Positions 63,302 to 64,000 of a DNA stretch of 64,000 nucleotides are shown one piece after another. Below the pieces are notes generated by a model. It did no database searches, had not been told where the DNA came from, and saw only the letters and a program-made list of their open reading frames with translations. Made by a program: the position numbers and the translations under genes. This DNA comes from VYFG01 sp965204165 (GTDB lineage: Bacteria; Pseudomonadota; Gammaproteobacteria; Arenicellales; Poriferihabitantaceae): contig OZ241969.1 in NCBI GenBank assembly GCA_965204165.1, positions 682,001 through 746,000 of the forward strand, read 5' to 3'. Every line of letters begins with the position of its first letter. Position 1 is the stretch's first letter.

Positions 63302-63612
63302 GACTGGCTCCCCGGCGACTTCAGTTCGATTTCCACGAAAACGAATTCGAAGTCGTTGATGTTGACGACGTTGTGCTCTACGCCCATCGGCCGCGCATAG
63401 GAAACTCCCGCGGTCAGGTCGGTGGTCACGTCGCCGTCGCCGGTCTCCGCCAGCAGCCTGCCCGTCGTCATCGGCACAACGATGTAGTCGAGGCCGTGCC
63501 GGTGCCAGCCGGTCTCGGCGCCCGGGGCAAAACGCCACTGCGTGACAATCACCCGGTCATTGTCGATCTGGACACTTGGCACGGCGCGGGGCCTGGTTTC
63601 TCCGGTGGTCAT
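63298..63612 (-). CDS. Cupin-domain protein
   Basis: 104 aa from the ATG at 63612, overlapping the trpG stop and the trpC start, so it is translationally coupled to both. VTQWRFAPGAETGWHRHGLDYIVV shows the cupin HxH motif with the later 'G' and His positions (PMGVEHNVVN). Substrate unknown; its place inside the trp cluster is unusual. Confidence 0.8.
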   Translation of the reverse strand: MTTGETRPRAVPSVQIDNDRVIVTQWRFAPGAETGWHRHGLDYIVVPMTTGRLLAETGDGDVTTDLTAGVSYARPMGVEHNVVNINDFEFVFVEIELKSPGSQS

Positions 63613-64000
63613 GCCGGGCTCCCCTCGAGAAAGTTCTCGAGCAGCTGGTGTCCGCAAGGCGTCTCGATGGACTCCGGGTGAAACTGCACGCCGGTCACCG
63701 GCAATTCCCGGTGCCGCACGCCCATGATCTCGCCGTCGTCGGTGCGGGCGGTGACCTCCAGGCAGTCCGGCACCGAGTCCGGCGCGATGACCAGGGAATG
63801 GTAACGCGTGGCCTGGAACGGAACCGGGAGATCACGGAATACACCCCGGCCGTCGTGTTGGATCATGGAGGTCTTGCCGTGCATCAGCGTCCGCGCGTGC
63901 ACGATCCGCCCGCCGAACGCCTGGCCGATGCTCTGGTGGCCGAGACAGACGCCGAGGATCGGGATTTTCCCCGCGAACCGTTCGATGGCCGCCACGGAGA
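63609..64000 (-). CDS. trpG: Anthranilate synthase glutamine amidotransferase, 5' end outside window
   Basis: The class I amidotransferase has its nucleophile in ILGVCLGHQSIGQAFGG and the His/Glu pair in VQFHPESIET; the N-terminus lies beyond the window. It supplies ammonia for anthranilate (or, as PabA, for aminodeoxychorismate). The position upstream of trpC favours trpG. Its stop overlaps the cupin gene start. Confidence 0.93.
   Translation of the reverse strand, partial: SVAAIERFAGKIPILGVCLGHQSIGQAFGGRIVHARTLMHGKTSMIQHDGRGVFRDLPVPFQATRYHSLVIAPDSVPDCLEVTARTDDGEIMGVRHRELPVTGVQFHPESIETPCGHQLLENFLEGSPA

Overview
The window comes from a high-GC gammaproteobacterial chromosome. The evidence is dnaA, dnaN and gyrB side by side, a PBP1B-type cell-wall synthase, and housekeeping genes with gammaproteobacterial layout. 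No rRNA, tRNA or CRISPR array is visible, so the species cannot be named. The window has two halves: an accessory, defence-rich and mobile half (about 1 to 41.9 kb) and a core half carrying the replication origin region (about 41.9 to 64 kb).

Accessory half. From 1 to 6.6 kb there is a TIR/SEFIR-domain gene, a 50-codon helix-turn-helix ORF, IS remnants, an apparently intact IS with candidate terminal repeats, and a two-gene unit joining a HEPN-like protein to a PD-(D/E)XK-like nuclease. Next comes a very large surface autotransporter (7.0-11.8 kb) whose N-terminal coding region contains twelve perfect copies of a 7-bp unit, a strong phase-variation candidate. From 12.6 to 19.6 kb lie plasmid/ICE-type small genes: a MaoP-like DUF413 protein, a five-module zinc-ribbon protein, SSB, a DUF2493/SLOG protein and a MobC-like protein. 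An AT-richer operon follows (19.9-25.2 kb), encoding a 1359-aa STAND/NACHT-like NTPase with a C-terminal nuclease-like end and an AAA_14/DUF4143 ATPase. A MobF relaxase (TraI) and a TraD coupling protein (25.3-30.3 kb) have no mating-pore genes nearby, which suggests a mobilisable element. DarT/DarG (31.3-33.0 kb) and a five-gene opposing operon (38.6-33.1 kb: winged helix, ParB-like, SNF2-like helicase, DUF3883 nuclease-like, D12 adenine methylase) complete the defence cargo. Two tandem tyrosine recombinases (39.2-41.7 kb) close the element.

Core half. A sensor kinase that lacks its N-terminal part abuts the recombinases. Then come the dnaA-dnaN origin region with DnaA-box-like sites, a gene-free dnaN-gyrB gap that lacks recF but holds two perfect parS palindromes, and gyrB. 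Further on are an HD-domain protein, arsC-like, PBP1B, a DUF2007 protein, an AI-2E family transporter, OsmC, a branched-chain aminotransferase, a 2-keto-4-pentenoate hydratase-like protein, an EamA transporter, an MBL-fold hydrolase, a polyamine-type ABC transporter whose binding-protein gene carries a one-base frameshift, and a partial trp cluster (trpG, a cupin, trpC).

How it fits together: an integrated mobilisable element with several probable anti-phage modules sits directly beside the chromosomal origin. The most likely undescribed systems are the ParB-like/SNF2/DUF3883/methylase operon, the STAND-nuclease plus AAA_14 pair, and the HEPN plus PD-(D/E)XK pair.
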